Source: Phoronis australis (Eukaryota > Phoronida > Phoronidae). From it: 64,000 bases of DNA. Below are positions 1-15,600 of this stretch, piece by piece. Position 1 is the stretch's first letter; each line of letters starts with the position of its first letter. The translations under genes and the position numbers were made by a program. The DNA lies in contig NMRA01000430.1 in the NCBI GenBank assembly GCA_002633005.1, forward strand, positions 1-64,000. Reading direction: 5' to 3'. The notes beneath the pieces were generated by a model that worked only from the letters and a program-made list of their open reading frames with translations, was not told where the DNA came from and did no database searches.

Positions 1-611
1 TATATCCAACTAACAATATCTTGAAAATATAATTACAATTTAACATACTTAGACCTTGCAATTTACACTTTAAAGTGGAACTTGCATGCTAATTCCTTAT
101 CTCTGTGATTGCTTGGTCAAACTAGTAAGAGACACAAGATATAGCAAAGACGTGAATGTTACCAAATGTTTTTAAGAACGAGTTTTGTGCCGAAAATGAT
201 CCACCATAAAACACACAACCATGTCCAGTAAGTATCGTGACCTGGTGTTGGAAAATAACACTGCATGATGCGGGCTATGTGAGTCCCCAAGGTGCGTCAT
301 TAATGCAAAGGGCAACTATTTGCAGATTTTTTTGTTCTCACATTTTCAAATTGTCAGTAAAAACAACTGCACTTTGTTTAGCATAGATTATGTTGAGATA
401 GCATTGTCGCTTAGTTCCTGCTATAAATGAGCAGTTAGGAGCATGCAAATACACTCTTTAAAATGTACTAGAACACTGAGCGCTCTTGATAATTCAGGAA
501 AGCACGATAAAGTAAATTTCTAGACATCACACACATTGAATGACAGATTAACTGAGGCACAAAAGAAAGAGTATCCAGCATCCATTTAAACTATTGACAC
601 GGCTGGTTTAC
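1..611. other. C2CD3 intron, no exon seen
   Basis: AT-rich intron sequence downstream of the C2CD3 exon at 612-716. No splice-bounded coding segment or repeat array was recognised on either strand. Confidence 0.5.
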
Positions 612-3600
612 CTTGTCACTCATGAACGATGGTTTGACCACAACATACACATCTACACCCACTTCAGCGGGATACTGCATTTTGCTGTCATACTTAGCCA
701 AGTAGTCTGCAGCTGTCTGAAAGAGATATTAGAATGTAACATGTAGACTGACAGACTTACACCCCCTCACGCTGCCACCAAGCACCAGTCACACTGTCAT
801 CAAGCCCCAGTCACACTGTCATCAAGCCCTAGTCACATTGCCATCAAACCTCATTCACACTGTCATCAAGCCTCATTCACACTGCCAACAAGCCCCAGTC
901 ACACTGTCATCAAGCCCCAATCACACTGCCATCAATGATTTCGTTATGGTGACATATTTCTGACCAATAAGAGAGCACATAAACACAAAGTAAAGACTAA
1001 AAACCAGAAGACCTGGTTCAATGATCTCAAAGTGTAATTACACTGGGTATTAAACAAGAGCTTACTTTCAAACCAGATGCTCTGATCATATTGACTGACA
1101 GGCATACTTGCGATGACACGCCTCCTTGTACTGCTTCAGAGACTGACAGAGTAGTTCTCTGAAGTGTCTTTTTATAACATATGGTCACATCCAGTATTCC
1201 TGCATCCTGAACCTGACACATAAACAAACTTTCCTTAATAAATATATAAAACACAAACACCATAAACAATCTTTCCTGTCTTGCTTCTGTAGTGAATTAA
1301 GATAGACTCTGTGTCATTTAAACATACAATTGAGAACCTCTTTTTTCTTCACACAACTAAAGTCTATTACACCTTCCAACACCATTCAAGATTAAAGTAA
1401 ACACAAGTTAGTTTTTAAATGTCAAATGACATACATATAAATGTCTGATCTTGAGCCAAAAATGACAATGCATGCTGCTACTGGCCTCAAACAGAATCAT
1501 GAAGATATCAACCAACAAACCTCATCAAACTGCCTCGCGGAGGCGCTCCCTTCAATGACATGGCTGAGCGTGAGAGGAAATGACTGAGTAGTGGACTCTG
1601 TGCCACTCTGTAGAGTCACCATGGCACACAACTTGGCAAGAGGTAAGGTAGCCTGGAATGAAGTGAACCTATCACTAACAGTCACGAGACAGGGAGATAT
1701 TTAGGGCTTACGGAAGAAATGGCAGTCTGAGGCCAGGCTCACTAAGTTGGGATACAGAAAAGAGCTTGGCTAGAAAGAGGCTGGTTTTGTGACTGAATGC
1801 TAGGATTTAACTAAAATGAGGAAATGTTACAATAATGCATGACTTTTCACATCTCTCACCTTAGACAGCACCTGTTCTCGTATATTAGGGTGATAGTAAC
1901 GAACCCATACTTCAAATGGAATACCCGAGACGCCTCCAACAACACTTGAACACGCTAAAAAACCAACGTAAAGTGGGTATGACATAACACTTATAAGGTG
2001 CGAAATAAATAAATCATTAGTATTATCTTACCACTTGCTGCTGGGCAAAAACACATGAATAAAACTAAATAGGGTGCAACCAGGACATAGTTTGGCTGTA
2101 GTCAGCAGGTCTGTGGTGAACAACCCTGCAAAGATCCACTTAGAATGGAACAGTTACACGAGACGTTGAGACAATGATAATGGAATAACACACTCATGCA
2201 CAACACTGAATACTGTAAGTACAACAGTATGTGGACAAGATTCATCTGACCTGAGTCAACATGTGAAGCACTTCAGAACCTATCACTTAATATCTAAAGG
2301 CAGACTGAAGCAAATAGATCCAACAAAATACCAAGTCGTTCATTTAGAGTCACAGAAGTGATACTGTAAGCTGTTACATTACAATAGCAATTGCTCCATG
2401 CCAGCATATTGCAGTTCTACTGGCCACAAATTTCAAATGAACCTAGTTGAAAAACAGTGTTGTGAAATAAACCACGACCTGCTTAGTCTTAGGTTTAAAG
2501 TTGTATACAACCTGATGCGTACAACTTGGTTATGGAGTTGAACATGGAATGAAAGAGAAAGACACATTTATTTGAATATGACAAGTAAAATGTAAAATAG
2601 AGAGAGCTGAATACACCGTAGTAAACATGATATTACAGGCGACTCTTGGGAAGACGGTACAACCCCAAACCCACCTCAAAACAGTAAACACATCAACATC
2701 ACTTAATCTCATTTACAAAATTTAGATATAGCATGATACCATTATCATCTGATATGATTTTCAGAAAGCAAAGTACAGATTTATGGCCAGTTCGTGGTAT
2801 TGCTAACATACACGAGTGTATGCTTTATTACAGTCTCACTCACCTGACAGCATCTGTCTCTCTGGACAGTATATCACAATCTCACTCACCAGACAGTATC
2901 TGCCTCTAGACAGGTATATTACAGCCTCACTCACCAGACAGTAGACAGTATATCACAATCTCACTCACCAGACAGTATCTGTCTCTAGACAGGTATATTA
3001 CAGCCTCACTCACCAGACAGTATCTCTCTCTGGACAGGTATAGCACTCGGCAGACTAATCTTGATCTTCTTCACGTCATTAACAGTTGGATCAGGCACAC
3101 ATAGTGTAGTGGCTGTCTTGTGCGCCTCCAGCCTGATGGGCACTGCAAATTAACGGTCAATGTCATATTAAATAAACATAAATAACAATTAGAATGATTT
3201 AAACTGGAGTCAATCATTTCCTGTGATAATGAAGGTAACAACATCTCCAGTAGTTTGTGTTACAAGTTGTACCGCAGAAATTCAAAGAGTGCTGCTTCTG
3301 TGTCACTTTATGTAACACATACAAGAAAATGGTTGGATATGAAAATCCATCGCTCTTCAGTGAGAAAGTAACAACTGTTTACATCTTACCATATTTAACA
3401 GGGAAACCGCTCCTTTTCTCAGCCTGCTGCATTGGGAAATGGTATTGCACATAAAAGTCTGCTTCACCCCAGATCATGTCCTCACGTAATTTGAGTCCTC
3501 GTATTCCTTCGATGACAATATCAAAACAGTGTGACACCTTGTCAGTACTGACCAATGACTGACCCGATGACTCTCTCCTACAAAACAGCAAGTTGAGAAT

Positions 3601-6600
3601 ACCACAACACATTGGAGATAAGGAATCTCAACAAGAAGAAACCAATTGAAAGAAGTTTTGAAGTAAACAAAGATTCCATCAACTTCACTGGCACTACATT
3701 GTCAAGGAGTTAGTAATTGATTTACTGCAAAGATCCTCCTGACCAGTATTTGCGCTAATGTTGCATCACCCACCCACCCACTCACCCACCTACCCACCCA
3801 CCCCTATGTTCAGTCACCATACTATTAAACAATTACAATATCAACAGATTACATTCACACAACACTGGGTTGCCTGGAATTCATCCTTTGACAATGACAA
3901 CACTAACCACATAATTTTCCCTAATAGCAATAAACCTACTTGGAATCACTCCTTGACACATCAGGTTCGTAACTAGTTGGTTCACCTTTCAGCTTTTGCA
4001 GTGATGCCACCTTTAAGATCAAAAGTTAAAAAATAACAAAGATAAGCTATAGACAATGTCGCAGAACACATATTGTAAGTTTAGATAAATTTACATACAC
4101 CCTCTGTCAACAGTCTACTGGGGATTTCAGAAACCTCCATTCCCNCCGAGTGATTTTGTGTCCAAAAAATTACCCCAGGTGTTCGTTTAGAAAAAAGTTG
4201 TGAAGTTAGTTTGGAAAAGTGACGTTGACCATGCGATTTAAACCTACATTACCATTACAAGAGGGAAAATTCCCTTGTCATTTTCTTGGTCACTATAAGG
4301 AAAACCTGGAAACACCTCAGTTGACAAGTGATCAATCTGAAACATTATAGGGGTTTTTTAAAAACTAAAAATCAAAAAACTAATTACGTCTTGCCCACAG
4401 TCTGCAGATATGTGCCAGAAAGGCAAAAAATCAGAAAGAGTTCCATGAGGCCTCTTCCTTGGTAAAGGCTGCAAGATTCCCAGTGCATATTCATCCTACC
4501 TGTTGGCTCGACCCCATAGCCAGTAACACCTGTAATCTACCAGTCTCCTGTCCAGTGAAAGGGTTGGTGATGGGTATACAACCGTCCAGGCCGACCACTG
4601 GATACTGGAAGACAGGGGATCACTTGTTGAAATACAATCAATTGGATGCGTAAGAGCAACAAGAGGTTTAATTACAAGTGTTAGGAGTGGGTCTGGAAAT
4701 ATATCCAGCCCCGGCGTGTGCTCCATCAGAGACCAGAGCCCGCAAGAAGCAGATGCCATGTTGGGTACCCAGTACCACAAAATGTCCAAAACTGGTCTAC
4801 CTCTCCATCAATTGAAAGTTCTACTATGTGATTCCAAACCCGTTACTTATTTACATTGATTTGATTTTTAGTCATTAGACCTCTCCACTCCACTTAACAA
4901 TGAATTGACAATAAAGAAAAGACAGGCTCTACAATACAATGAATACCAATAGTTAATTACATACTTGGGACTTCAATAAAGCTTTTGCAATGTCACCATC
5001 TCTGTAAGACATGTAGAACTGATGTGTTGATATCTTGGCCACCCCGATGAGAAAATCAGCTGTGTGTGCTGACCTCTTGTCCCACACTTCAATAACCATC
5101 AAGTTATTCTTGAGTCTGTCTAGTAATGGTTGGCTCAGCATTACAGGAGATGTCTGGTAATGTAAAGTAGAACATGGCTCAACATTACATATGTCTTGTT
5201 ATTTCAAGTAAACACCATTGGCTCAGCATTACAGGAGATGTCTGGTAATGTAAAGTAGAACATGGCTCAACATTACAACATTACATATGTCTTGTTATGT
5301 CAAGTACGCATCATTGGCTCAGCATTACAGGAGAAAAAGTAGAACATGGCTCAACATTACATGTCTTGTTATGTCAAGTAAACATGGTTGCTCAGCATTG
5401 TCAAAATTATCGCAATAGCGCATGAATTTGACAATACCTGTAGCCAAATGTTGAGTGAGTTGTCGCATGGGTGACAAGCAAGGCAAACTTTGCTGTTTGA
5501 ATGTCAGAGCAGAGAACACATAACGTCTAGAAAATGTTCACTCATTCAGTGGAATTCCAGGTAAGAATCTGATTGGTTAAAAATGAGTTTCCTAGATACA
5601 GTTGATGTTCCAAGTATCAGCAAATCAAAAAGTGGACCAGGGTTTTATTAATACATTAATTTGTAAAATTGAAAATTTCAACAATTGATCTTTCAAATAT
5701 GACACACAGTTAAGTGAGTGCTGCAGTGGATGTAAGAAATACATGGTTTCATGCTCACGAAAAATACTTCTAGCACAGTGACTATAAATTCTATTAGAAA
5801 AGACTATGGTCAGATTTGGAGGGAAATCCAGTGCACAAGCTGGTATCATTATTAAGTAGTAATATACACAGTAACCTCACATGGAAATTTACAATGGTTG
5901 GCTCAACATCACAGTGATGTCTGTTATGAACATTTAACATGATGACTGATAATGTAAAGCATGGTCGACTCAACATCAAAAACATTGCAAGACAACAAAA
6001 CACAGTTATGTTCTGATTAGCTTCTAATCAAGGCAAGTTGATGAAGCTAAACTACTGATGAGTCACTTACTAGTACAAAAGAAAATGTGGGGTTACTAGT
6101 CGTCCAGCAGACATCTGAAGTTACTTCATCACCACTCCAGAATAAACGACACACTAAGTATGTGTTGGGTTTACTGGGGCCAGCCTCAGTGGACACTGAA
6201 AGGAAAAGATGGAGTCAACCTTGTGAATTCAATGTTGTGATTATTCTAATGAGGACATGTCAGAGTACTTTGCTGTCAGCAAACGGAAATGATGTGAAAC
6301 AAATGATACTCGTAAACAGAGACCCCAATGAACATACAGTGATACTGGTGAACAGGGTTCACAGTGAACATATAGTGATACTGGTGAACAAACAGTGATA
6401 ATAGTGAACAGTGATACTGGTGAACAGAGTTCACAATGAACATACCATGATACTGGTGAAAAGAGTTCAGTCAACATATAGTGATACTGGTGAACAGAGT
6501 TCATTTAGCATACAGTGGTACTGGTGAACACAGTTCAGTTAGCATAGAGTGATACTGGTGAATAGAGTTCACAGTCAACATACAGTAACACCGTCCAGTG

Positions 6601-9600
6601 AAAAGAGTTCACAGTCAACATACCGTTCTTAATGTTGAAGCCAGCAGGGATCATAACCAAGGTATACAAGGGTGGCCAATCCTGGAAAATAAACAATGGC
6701 ACCAACCTGGTACAAAAATTAATTACGAAGGTACACCATACACACAGATGAAACAGTAATAGAGTGAACCATACATGGAGAGCCCCACGGTGACTAACAC
6801 CAGTAATAATGATACAGGCAAATTGTATTTGGAGCAGATTATGAAACTAAGAGACACATATTACATTACAGGTGCATACTGATGTATATAGGTGTTATAC
6901 CTCTGAGGGCTGTTCCAGTAAAATCCGTGTAGGAGGGGGGGGACGGCAGTAGAAATAAAAATTCATGGGTGGTGGTCTTCAGAAAAAAACTCAAATTATG
7001 GGTGGTCGTTCCTGTAAGAAGTGATGCATTAAAAATGGGTAGTATTTTTTGACCTGTTAATGGGGATAGGTTGGTTACTTCAGCAGTAAAAACTCAAAAA
7101 AAAATGCAATTGTCCTAACTTATCTAAATACAAAAAAGCCCATATTGCCAGTGAACAGAGTGCAATATGTTCACTAAGCCATTAATCAAGTCATGGGCAA
7201 CTTGATTTGAGCCAACTGTTTGTCTGCAGTCCTATTGAATTGAAAAGTTATGCAACACTGAACTGGTGTTAACACATATAAGAAAATTGATGATTTTTAA
7301 ATAAAAAGTATGAGGAGTAANACACACAAATGAAACAGTAATAGAGTGAACCATACATGGAGAGCATGGTGACTAACACCAGTAATAATGATACAGGCAA
7401 ATTGTATTTGGAGCAGATTATGAAACTAAGAGACACATATTACATTACAGGTGCATACCGATGGATATAGGTGTTATACCTCTGATGGTGTTCATGTGAT
7501 GAACATTTACATTTTCAAAAATGTACAAAATCTATATTTCTGGCAGAGAACTTCCAAAAATGTTGATTTTCTCTCTCTTTAAATGATTATAACGTGATAA
7601 TTTCAGTAAATCTTAAAAGTATACACTGACCATTTAGGCCTTGTCTAAGAAAGTTTTGTGCACTTTTGAAAGTGTCTCAATTAATTACGGAGAATACCAG
7701 AGCAAACAAGAAAGTTTAGAATAACATCAGCATGAAACTTGTGTATTAATCTGATATTTCGCCTTCATCACAGATATCATGACCCATCACTCCTTCAGCT
7801 CACCTGCCAACTACCCACACCGTCAGCCTGCACTGTCCTTTCTCTGGCAGCTCCTTCAACCGACTGTGAAGTAGTCTTCTTCTGTACACCTGCACATCAC
7901 ATTATCTCATTAACTACTCCCTCTAAAACTAGGCAGATTTTATTCATAAAAGTCCATATTTGTGGACTGCTCAATGTACTAAATCAATTAGTAATAACCT
8001 TAAGCAAGAATAGTGCCAGGAGGCTAATACCCTATTTTTAAAACTATTTAAGACTGGAGCCAGCCTGCAACAGAGAATTGGGAAGAACTTTTGTCCTTAA
8101 TGTCTACAGATCGGCAACTGAAGCTAATGAATCAAACCTGCATTCGTAACAAAACTACTGAACACATTTTCTTATTACATTGGATCTGCCATCCTTAGAC
8201 CAACCAGCTTACAGTCGACACATCATACCTGCAACTGTCAGCCCCCTCTGTCCCTTCTGACCAGCTATCCGTAGTTTAGCAAGAGACTTTGTAAAGTCTT
8301 TGCTGTCTGAAGCCAGTTCAATGGCTACCTGAAATGTAGTTCCAGTTTGTTCACATTAATGAAATCTCTCAGCATATCCTTCATAAACAATAACTAGTAC
8401 ACTGAAGCAGTTACACAAATGTTATATCATACCAACAAACAACTCTTTGAATTCACACCATAAATTATTCTGACCAAATAAGACCTTTCTCTTTCTGGTA
8501 CAGACAAGTTTGCATGTTGGTATGGATCCAGAGGACAGTTCCCATCACAACACGGTCAGGGTATAATTCCACCAACAGTTTGAATGTATTGTCCACCGAC
8601 TACATGGTTAGGGTATAGTTCCACATAGCAGTTTGAATGTACTGTACCCTCACTACATGGTCAAGGTATAGTTCCACGTAACAGTTTCCCCACAACATTA
8701 CAGCACAACACTCAACCTACCTTAAGTTGCCCTATTCTCTTCTTCTTACGTGCCTCACTTCTAGAGGTCAGTTGCCCCGATTTTAAATCAGACATTTCAT
8801 TTACATCTAGTAGGTCATAAATACTAAGACCGCCTGAGGTAAGAAGAGACTTCAAAGGCAGACTACACAATCCAATCAGAGTGGGCTGAAACAAAGGAAA
8901 AACAAGATTACAAAAACTCTTGAAAACACAGCACAATGACAAATAAGACACTGTGAATCAGCAATAACAACAATTCATGCAATCATTCCAAAGTTGGAAA
9001 TTAAAATCAATTGAGTCTTGCACCAAAATTCACTTGTTTTTTATTAGCTTACCAATTAAATAAAATCCTGTAATTTTCAGTGTAATGCAAGAGTAATTCA
9101 AATCCGGATTGTATAAAATAATAGTAATAATGGTGGTGATGATGATGGTGCTCATGGTGACAACTGCACTGTCTTATAGTAGTCGTAGTGGTAGTCATAG
9201 CAACAACAACAACAACAAAAAAGAAAGAAAAAAGACAAGGATTTTTCAGTTAATGTTTATTACTTACTACATTATGCTCTGCAGGTCTTGAAAACACTTT
9301 GAACACCAGATCAGATGACCACCATTTGTCTAGGGAGTCACCATCAAAATGGACAGGGAACACAGTGTGATGACTGAAGTTGACAACTGGAAAGATGTAT
9401 TATGGAATGACTCAAACAACAAGTAACAGCACTAGTGAAATTTTGATTTTCCTATGCTTTACAAACAGAAGCTAATGCCATAGACATAGCACGACAAATG
9501 AGAACTCTATGGTAACGAACCCTTTGGTTTGGTTTTACAAGTCCTCCAAATCTAAAAACACACAAAAAACTTATATTCAGCTCTCAGATTTTTCTTATTA

Positions 9601-12600
9601 TTAATTCTAAATGAATCTTTATATCCAAAATCTGTATTTATAAAATATGTGACAAACAAATTTTGAACATTAAGTACAAACCATTGTCTTTCTTCACTTT
9701 AGAAGCAACTCTCATTGTTTCAGTTGCCATGGTGTTAGGTAAATACTTGTCTCTTGAAACAGAAACTACTGGAAACTGGTACTCAATAAAATAGGTGCTG
9801 AAAAAATAACCAATAAACATTATTTATTCAAAAGGATACAACAATGCACTTTTAAACTCACAGTATTAGGCAGTTGACAATTTTACGAAACACAAAATAT
9901 TCACATTCCCCATTCATATCTCTTCTTCTGCGGAGGTAGAAAAACACATTGACCTTATTGCAAACGGTAGGATCATTAATCAATCTCTGAGTAAAGTGAG
10001 GAAAGAAAAGAACAATTTATTGCGCCCCTCTCAACTTAACAATTTTTTGATTTCAGCATTTTAACTCACCACATAACCCACATAACAATAAGATTTAATT
10101 GGGATTAGAATGACAAACTGAGAACTACTTTTGCTGTAGTGAAAAATATGGCAACACCATATAATTGCAGGCCAAGTCTCATACAGATGTGTTGCATTGT
10201 GGGTAAATACTGCAGAATCAGAGAGGGTGCTGTCTTATTCGTAAGTGGCTATTGGCAGCTGACAGTCAACAATCATTCCAAACACTATTTAGAAGTTGAG
10301 TGAGCAACTGTGGGTCCAAGCTAATAATGTTAACAAACAAAAATCACAACGCAGCATAAACATAATTATGGATAATTATGGTATGTTTACTATTGAGACT
10401 ACTTTTGGAGTAACATACTGACTTACAGACAGGGGAAGAGATTAAGTATAGTTCAAGTTACACACTGGATCTGGACGTATTCCCTAACTGGATTTACTTA
10501 GTAAAGGGACATAGCACCTACCTGGGTTTACTTGGTAAAGGGGGCTTTCCTTGTCTCCGTTGTACTGCGACTGGAATAAGGCTGGCCTTGTCTAGGTTTA
10601 GAGTGTATATAGAGACCCTAGCCACCTGGACCCGCCCTAGGAGAGTGAGACGCTCAACGTTCATCTGGCTGACTGACTGTAAATCATGCTGCCTGTGGGC
10701 TAAGAGAAAAATCATACGTAACCAGTTTGTAATCACCAGTATCTAAATTTAGTATTTGTATTACTCACCACCATGCTAACAGCACACCGCTTATACCGTA
10801 AACGTTTGGGTTAATGCCCTGGGCGGTTAAATTGGCAAACCCAAAAAATCGGGGGTGGGCGGTTAACCAGACATGGGCGCTTAAACGTGAAATTTCAAGA
10901 AATCCAGGGTGGGCGGTTAACCGAACATGGGTGCTTATTACGACAGGAAATCGCCCTGGGCGGTTAATCTTACCTCGTGATCCAAGTCCCCACACCACAC
11001 ACGTACTCGGAACGCGTAGCCCTTTTCAAAAGCTTTATCGTCACATCGCCAAATGACGGTAAAAACTTCATAACAGCGGATGATCCCAACAAAGGTTCTG
11101 TTGCCCTTCGATTAGTCATTCGCAATTAAATTTACAAAATTGCTGAGTAATAGACCTGTGCCATCCTGCGGTCTTGTTTGTTAGAACTGTAGTGCGCAGA
11201 CGACCGCTCCACTTGGATTGCAAGCGATGATACTGCAAAAGTGCGCGTGTGCAAGCTTCACGTGTTGCAGAGGTCACAGCTGACACCAAGGATCAAGGTT
11301 ACTGTCCCGTGCTAGCTGTCAAGTGTCAAGTTCCAAGTCAGAGAGCAGTTTCAAAATTAGGTGTAATACAGTTTGAAAAACTAAATCAGGTGTTTTTGTG
11401 TTTGAGATGTTTATAGTCGACACTCCATGACTCAATAACATTTTACTTCCCGTTGCGCGAAACATGCTAGGAAAAGAAGTAAGAGAAGAATCGGGAGGGG
11501 GGGGGGTAAGAGGACATGATCCAGTGGTCAATCAATTTCGAACCACGGCATAAATATGTGATAAAACGTCACAAAACAGAGATGTTTCAATTCATTCTTA
11601 AACGACCACCTTACTCAACTTTGTGGTGGAAAACATTTATTTTCAATGCAAGACTTCCAGATTATATCCTATTATAATATCACCTACACTATCACAGTGC
11701 GGCACTGGTCGGTCCCGCTGTTTGCGCGCAATGTCCCAGCAGGCAATCTTGACTTGGAAAGGCCGTCAAGTAATATAACGGCTTCTTTCAATATGCATCT
11801 CGTTTTTAATGGCCAAAGATAGCGGCGGGATTCAGCACGCATGTAGGGCCTACGTACGAGTAACCTGTCAATCACGAGTTGGTGTCAAGGTAACATGCCC
11901 TCAGTGTGGGAACTTACGCGCATGCACCACTACAAAGTGACACATCAAAAGAGAACAGCGACACTCCTAAGTAAAAGAAACCGACGTGACGCTGTACTTT
12001 TAAGATGTTGTTAGAAAAGACCCAGTGCTTTACGATATTCCACGGTTCCAATGTCCCCCCAAAACTGCCGCATGTCAAGTCTACTTTGATATTTTGCGGC
12101 TCGATGTTCCCTAGGCCCGAGGGTGCCATGCCCGTAACTAGCTGCGTGTACCTCCTACCAACTATCGCCGTAGATATTTCAGGCTCGAATGGTAAGAATT
12201 TTGTTCAGGCTGAAACTGGCCAATGTAGAAACAAAATTATTCTGGATGGCTAAAAAGGGAATACGGAAGCGATAATTCACACAGACGGGGGTTGACGCAA
12301 GAAATCGTAGTAAAGAACAGCCAGCGACATTAGTTAAATCTGCTAACACCAGTTTGACTGCGATGCAATAAGCGAAAAACAAAATTTGCCATCCTTTGAA
12401 CTCAGAAATCGAGAGGCAGCAAATCAGTAACCCAGTGAGGCTTACTGTCCCTTTGGTCGCCACATATCCTCGATAACCTGGCAATAACATTCATAAAAAT
12501 AGGGAGAATTTGACATCTTTCCGTGAGTTATGGGACTTAATGCTTCAAAATACGAGAGCTTTCCACCTAAAGAGAATTTGGATTGTCACATTTCTCTGGC

Positions 12601-15600
12601 CTGGTTATTTCGACTACATGTTTTATCTAGTGCACGCAGACGGAAACTCAACATGGCAGACAGCGTCGTAGAAAGCAGAGGTATTGACGCCGGCGGGGTT
12701 CTTAAACTTTGCAAACACGGGAAGAAAATAAAATGATAAAAACGTTCAAGTATTATATTTTGAAGTAAGTCCATGACCCGGGACAATAATTTGTTGCTTG
12801 TATTGTAATTCACATTGCCAAACCGTCGTCCCGAGACGCAGCGTCGTTGCGCTCGTTGTGATCATCATCTGTATCTAAAAGTCGGGAATCGCGCATTTCC
12901 TAACACTGTGCGCTAAATCTTCAATCTTAAAAAGTCGGGGACGGGCGCTTAACTGGAAATCTTCAAAAATCGCAAAGGGGTGGTTAACCGAGCAGTGGGA
13001 GGTTAAATCGAAAATCCACCTAAAGTAGGGGGTGGGGGGTTAACTGAGCATGGGCGTTAACCTGAACGTTTACGGTAATTACGACATTGTGAACTTTCAT
13101 TGATAACTTGAGTTATGCACAAAGAAGAGAAATTGTCAGAATGTGAAAGATTTCATTAAAACCTCTTTACACAAGTATGTGATTATCACTTAGTCAAGTA
13201 CTATGAACACAAACTTGAAGTATTCCCATCCTCAGAATATGAAGACAGCATGGCAGAGTTGTCCTGAGTCACACCACCCTGTGGACCAGCCTCACTTGTG
13301 ATTCTGCTACCGTACTCAGACTCCTCCGTCTCCCCACCCTTGATCAGGGCACGTTTTCCTATACGTTGTTGCCTCTGACTGATTTCATTTATCGCTTGTG
13401 CAGAATTACCCCTCTGAAAAAGAGAACACAATTGAACAGTCAATGAGTCATTTCCAGGATGATTCATACTTTGGCACTACTGAACACATTAAGTTAATAC
13501 CAAGTCATCAGGCTAACTGTGATGTCATTATTGCACTAGGCTGCATCATTGAAATGAACAACTGTGCCTGGCAACATTTCTTCCGCCACAGAATAAGTAC
13601 ATAATTCAAATTTGGCCAATACCACTCAAGTTTGCAGAGCAAAGTTTACTAAAAGGACTGCACAATTCAACATTGTATGATCAAAGGCAACAGCCTGAAA
13701 CTTCGACCAAATGAAGCTGAGTATCACCTAAAAGTTTTACAAGAGCAACGCGGAGCGTTGAAATGCGCCCACAATTGCACCGCATACGGTATACTTCTAG
13801 GGTTGTTTATTGGTACCATAAAGTGGCCAGTAGAGGGCATACTTTGCAAAATGGAAAGGCATGGTCATTGTCTCCTCAATAGGCTAGGGGCAAAATGTGA
13901 GTAATCTTCATAATACAAGCACATCCTATACACTAGTTGCTTAAAGCACCACAGAAACATAGAATTAAAAACAAATTTACCAACATACGAGATTAGCACA
14001 GCATTAGAATGCCAGAAACAAATTTCTACTTGGAACTTTTCCTTCACAGTCACGAAGTAACACAAACTATACACCTGAAGACCTATGAAAATACAGAGGT
14101 CAATGTAAAATACTAAAATTGCCACTAGAGGCATACCGGTAGTCAGAATCATCCTAAAGTCGTCATNTAAATCTGCTAACACCAGTTTGACTGCGATGCA
14201 ATAAGCGAAAAACAAAATTTGCCATCCTTTGAACTCAGTAACCCAGTGAGGCACACTATCCCTTTGGTCGCCACATATCCTCGATAACCTGGAAATAACA
14301 TTCATAAAAATAGGGAGAATTTGACATCTTTCCGTGAGTTATGGGAATTAATGCTTCAAAATACGAGAGCTTTCCACCTAAAGAGAATTTGGATTGTCAC
14401 ATTTCTCTGGCCTGGTTATTTCGACTACATGTTTTATCTAGTGCACTGCAGACGGAAACTCAGCGCGGCAGACAGCGTCGTAGAAAGCAGAGGTATTGAC
14501 GCCGGCGGGGTTCTTAAACTTTGCAAACACGGGAAGAAAATAAAATGATAAAACGTTCAAGTATAATATTTAATTATATTTTGAAGTAAGTCCATGACCC
14601 GGGACAATAATTTGTTGCTTGTATTGTAATTCACATTGCCAAACCGTCGTCCCGAGACACAGCGTCGTTGCGATCATCATCTGTATCTAAAAGTCGGGAA
14701 TCGCGCATTTCCTAACACTGGGCGCTAAATCTTCAATCTTAAAAAGTCGGGGATGGGCGCTTAACTGGAAATCTTCAAAAATCGCAAAGGGGTGGTTAAC
14801 CGAGCAGTGGGAGGTTAAATCGAAAATCCACCTAAAGTAGGGGGTTAACTGAGCATGGGCGTTAACCCGAACGTTTACGGTAATTACGACATTGTGAACT
14901 TTGATAACTTGTTGAGTTATGCACAAAGAAGAGAAATTGTCAGAATGTGAAAGATTTCATTAAAACCTCTTTACACAAGTATGTGATTATCACTTAGTCA
15001 AGTACTATGAACACAAACTTGAAGTATTCCCATCCTGAGAATATGAAGACAGCATGGCAGAGTTGTCCTGAGTCACACCACCCTGTGGACCAGCCTCACT
15101 TGTGATTCTGCTACCGTACTCAGACTCCTCCGTCTCCCCACCCTTGATCAGGGCACGTTTTCCTATATGTTGTTGCCTCTGACTGATTTCATTTATCGCT
15201 TGTGCAGAATTACCCCTCTGAAAAAGAGAACACGATTGAACAGTCAATGAGTCATTTCCAGGATGATTCATACTTTGGCACTATTGAACACATTATGTTA
15301 ATACCAAGTCATCAGGCTAACTGTGATGTCATTATTGCACTAGGCTGCATCATTGAAATGAACAACTGTGCCTGACAACATTTCTTCCGCCACAGAATAA
15401 GTACATAATTCAAACTTGGCCAATACCACTCAAGTTTGCAGAGCAAAGTTTACTAAAAGGACTGCACAATTCAACATTGTATGATCAAAGGCAACAGCCT
15501 GAAACTTCGACCAAATGAAGCTGAGTATCACCTAAAAGTTTTATAAAAGCAAGGAAGCAAGATTTTTAATACTCATACTAGTATAATGAAATTTTTTACA

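Noticed and set aside
7739-8041. Plus-strand open frame of 100 residues
   Set aside because: Antisense to a splice-bounded C2CD3 exon (7889-7804) that joins its neighbours in phase.
9868-9984. Possible C2CD3 exon with good splice signals
   Set aside because: The exon before it (10699-10522) joins the one after (9797-9682) in phase and matches human there without it; this stretch has no homology.
13865-14305. Minus-strand open frame of 146 residues with hydrophobic runs
   Set aside because: It crosses the N at 14167, where two unrelated contig ends meet, so the continuous frame is artificial.
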